Origin: Bacillota bacterium | GTDB taxonomy: Bacteria; Bacillota; UBA4882; UBA10575 | Reading direction: 5' to 3' | Length of the DNA stretch: 64,000 bases | Assembly: GCA_012838955.1 (NCBI GenBank) | Contig: DUOH01000050.1 | Coordinates: forward strand, 62,001 to 126,000 | Shown here: positions 62,167 to 64,000 of the stretch, piece after piece | How positions within the stretch are numbered: position 1 is the stretch's first letter | How the letters are laid out: every line of letters begins with the position of its first letter | Program-made: the position numbers and the translations under genes | Notes under the pieces: model-generated | The model's input: only the letters and a program-made list of their open reading frames with translations | Database searches by the model: none | Told to the model about the DNA's origin: nothing

Positions 62167-63234
62167 CTACTTTAGCAAATCCCCTTGTTGATCAGAGACG
62201 GTTATTTTCCCTGATTTGAGATCTACTAAAACTTTAGCCACTATCTCCTGGGCTTCCTTAGATAGATTGGGATTTTCTTGAGGAATTCCAACTCCGTCTG
62301 TCTTGGCGTCAAAAACCAAGGTCTGACCACCCGGGTACTTTCCTTCCTTTAAAGCCTTGATCATGGCGTACGCGGCTTGGTCCACTCGCTTTACCGCGGA
62401 AGTCAAAATTACAGATTTATTATCTTCATAGATACCATCCCAATACTGGTCCCGATCAACACCCACCACCCAAACTTGGTGGCCGACCTTGACTCTCGCC
62501 TTGGCTTCATTTATCGAGCCGATTCCCACATCGCCGGCAGCGCAAAAGATCGCTTTCACGCCTTGGTCATACATCTGAGCCGCCAGTTGCTGCCCGGCAG
62601 CCACATTATCAAAGGATCCTACGTAAATTACATTTTCAGGCTTGATGGTAATTTGAGTCCCGTAATTTTCATTGGCAAACTTGAGTCCTTGTTGAAAACC
62701 CCAGTTAAATCTCTGCACAGATGGGACGGCCATTCCGCCGATAAAACCGGTGGCGCCCTCTTTAAGCTGCACAGCTGTGGCCACTCCGGCCAAAAAACCC
62801 GCTTCATGCTCAGAAAAGAGGATGGACACAGTTTTCTTCCCTACTACGGTAGCATAATCTCCGGCGTGCGGTGTACCGTCAATCAGCACAAAGTAGGCAT
62901 CCGTATATTTTTTTTGCGCCCTAAATATAGCGGTTTCAAATGAACATCCCGGACAAATAATTAAACGAAACCCCGCATCATACAAATTCCCAATCTCTTT
63001 TAAATAATCCGCTTCCGTCGTGCCTTCCGGTTTCAAATATTTAGTCTCCAAGCCAAAGTCTTCTGCCCCCTGCTGGATTCCTTCCCAAGTTCCCTGATTA
63101 AATGATTTGTCGTCTATGGTTCCGGAGCTGGTTATCATGCCAACTTTAAAATTCATTACTCCATTTACTGTCCCCGAGATCATTGTCATAATCATCACCA
63201 GAACCAACCACACCTTAATAAGGTATTTCCTCAA
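62167..63234 (-). CDS. BMP-family nucleoside-binding protein (ABC transporter component)
   Basis: 355 residues, TTG start with GGGAGGG 7 nt upstream. Signal peptide (KVWLVLVMIMTMISGTVNG), then FKVGMITSSGTIDDKSFNQGTWEGIQQ, FETAIFRAQKKYTDAYFVLIDG, GFLAGVATAVQLKEGATGFIGGMAVPSVQRFNWGFQQGLK and VWVVGVDRDQYWDG. This is the BmpA/Med/PnrA family of purine-nucleoside binders. No Cys follows the signal, so it is not a typical lipoprotein. No ABC permease or ATPase gene is adjacent; it may work with a transporter encoded elsewhere. Confidence 0.9.
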   Translation of the reverse strand: MRKYLIKVWLVLVMIMTMISGTVNGVMNFKVGMITSSGTIDDKSFNQGTWEGIQQGAEDFGLETKYLKPEGTTEADYLKEIGNLYDAGFRLIICPGCSFETAIFRAQKKYTDAYFVLIDGTPHAGDYATVVGKKTVSILFSEHEAGFLAGVATAVQLKEGATGFIGGMAVPSVQRFNWGFQQGLKFANENYGTQITIKPENVIYVGSFDNVAAGQQLAAQMYDQGVKAIFCAAGDVGIGSINEAKARVKVGHQVWVVGVDRDQYWDGIYEDNKSVILTSAVKRVDQAAYAMIKALKEGKYPGGQTLVFDAKTDGVGIPQENPNLSKEAQEIVAKVLVDLKSGKITVSDQQGDLLK

Positions 63235-63298
63235 TTAACATCCCTCCCACATGAATAAGGTATTTATTTCCGGCGTTAGCGCCGGTCCTTTCCGCTTA

Positions 63299-63919
63299 CT
63301 ATCTACAAGCGATGATGACAACATCTTGTATTATTTGATTAGTTGTCCGTTGATAAGCATGATAATGTTTGGTTATAATCCGGTACCCCAATCTTTTCAG
63401 GTATTTGAGAATCCGCCGAGGCGAAAAATAATTGAAATAAATTTCTTCTTGAGAAAAGCTTGCACGTTCGAACCCAGGCTTCCCACCGGACATGAAGCTT
63501 AGATATAAATACCCGCCATCATTTAGGAGCTGAAAAGTTTTCTTCAAAAGATGAAAAGCGTCGGACTTTTCCAAATGGATAATACAGAACGAAGCAACTA
63601 TCGCATCAAACTTATCCTGCAACGACAAATACCTTAGATCCGCAGACACAAACCTCCCTCCGGGCACATGCTTTTCTGCCAATTGCAGCATTTCGGCGGA
63701 TAAATCCAGCCCTAATATTTTATAAGCCTTATTTTGACTCATTAAAAACCTTCCGATATTACCCGGGCCGCAACCTAAATCCAAGATCGATGCGCCCTCC
63801 CTAAGCAAATCTGAGAATTCCTGAACATACTCTGTAAATACTCCCAGATCCATAAATTCTTCAGCAAACGCGTTGGCGCACTGATTATAACCTTCTATTG
63901 TTTTTAAAGTTTTATCCAT
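63299..63919 (-). CDS. Class I SAM-dependent methyltransferase
   Basis: 206 residues with the Rossmann-fold motifs ILDLGCGPGNIGRFLM (SAM-binding, near residue 45), ILGLDLSAEMLQLAEK, FVSADLRYLSLQDKFDAIVASFCIIHL and DGGYLYLSFMSG. Small-molecule methyltransferase of the UbiE/Tam type by general pattern; the substrate is not recognisable. It lies upstream of the BMP gene on the same strand, with 64 nt between them. Confidence 0.88.
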   Translation of the reverse strand: MDKTLKTIEGYNQCANAFAEEFMDLGVFTEYVQEFSDLLREGASILDLGCGPGNIGRFLMSQNKAYKILGLDLSAEMLQLAEKHVPGGRFVSADLRYLSLQDKFDAIVASFCIIHLEKSDAFHLLKKTFQLLNDGGYLYLSFMSGGKPGFERASFSQEEIYFNYFSPRRILKYLKRLGYRIITKHYHAYQRTTNQIIQDVVIIACR

Positions 63920-63954
63920 ATAGCCCTTACCTCTTCACTCCCCTTTGAAACGGC

Positions 63955-64000
63955 TTACTCATTTTTACTATCTTCCTCTTCTTGGGCTAACGCCACTAAA
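63955..64000 (-). CDS. C-terminal end of a gene running off the window
   Basis: Minus-strand frame from the window edge reads LVALAQEEEDSKNE then stop at 63955. The acidic tail is plausible as the last residues of a protein. Too short to assign. Confidence 0.4.
   Translation of the reverse strand, partial: LVALAQEEEDSKNE

Overview
The window looks like a chromosome segment of an anaerobic, endospore-forming, flagellated member of the Firmicutes (Bacillota). The evidence is the sporulation block spoIID - spoIIQ-like - spoIIID - mbl - flagellar rod gene, three promoter-like sites fitting the mother-cell sigma factor SigE, a SleB/CwlJ-type hydrolase, ywmB, type III pantothenate kinase (coaX), and strong Shine-Dalgarno sequences with frequent TTG and GTG starts. 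A complete RND pump - adaptor lipoprotein - TolC operon, and a secreted protein with a beta-barrel-like N-terminal half, suggest an outer membrane. A diderm spore-forming lineage such as the Limnochordia/Hydrogenispora group would fit, but that placement is inference.

Layout. 1-5.2 kb: sporulation/cell-shape block on the minus strand, interrupted by a secreted esterase. 5.2-8.1 kb: nif3-like - coaX - hflX operon. 8.3-13.1 kb: class A penicillin-binding protein, SleB-like protein, YwmB, queuosine-precursor transporter. 13.2-19.9 kb: acyl-CoA ligase, CheX-like orphan, small RHH protein, ferredoxin, two tRNAs (Gly-CCC, Thr-CGT), rRNA-modifying enzymes, and a possible RHS-protein scrap. 20-26 kb: asparagine-synthetase-like protein lacking the catalytic cysteine, Na/Pi symporter behind a PhoP-box-like repeat, deoC, CBS protein, beta-phosphoglucomutase-like phosphatase. 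26.3-32.9 kb: mcp-cheW-cheA-cheR-cheB. 32.9-34.2 kb: two-gene unit. 34.4-40.2 kb: tolC-adaptor-RND operon. 40.3-43.3 kb: two membrane-protein/regulator pairs, HTH/DUF2975 and SatD/DUF3307. 43.4-50.5 kb: complete trpEGDCFBA operon with its leader. 50.5-56 kb: BNR-repeat/glycoside-hydrolase-like protein and a three-gene 2-hydroxyacyl-CoA-dehydratase-activase-type cluster. 56.2-64 kb: galactose mutarotase, M29 aminopeptidase, htpG with a CIRCE operator, nucleoside hydrolase and BMP-type nucleoside-binding protein, methyltransferase.

The most interesting structures are regulatory. (1) The trp leader carries 12-13 GAG/TAG triplets, mostly on an exact 5-nt period, in two blocks joined by a hairpin. 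It overlaps an antiterminator/terminator pair, as in the TRAP (MtrB) attenuator of Bacillus. (2) A two-site inverted-repeat operator with identical geometry (TTCACC-N8-GGTTAA, then a second site 29 bp away) lies in front of both satD and its DUF3307 neighbour. (3) Four hexamers on an 11-bp period, resembling a Bacillus PhoP box, lie upstream of the phosphate symporter. At the protein level, SpoIIQ, the asparagine-synthetase-like protein and the Nif3-like protein each lack expected active-site or metal-binding residues. No CRISPR array, insertion sequence or prophage was seen.
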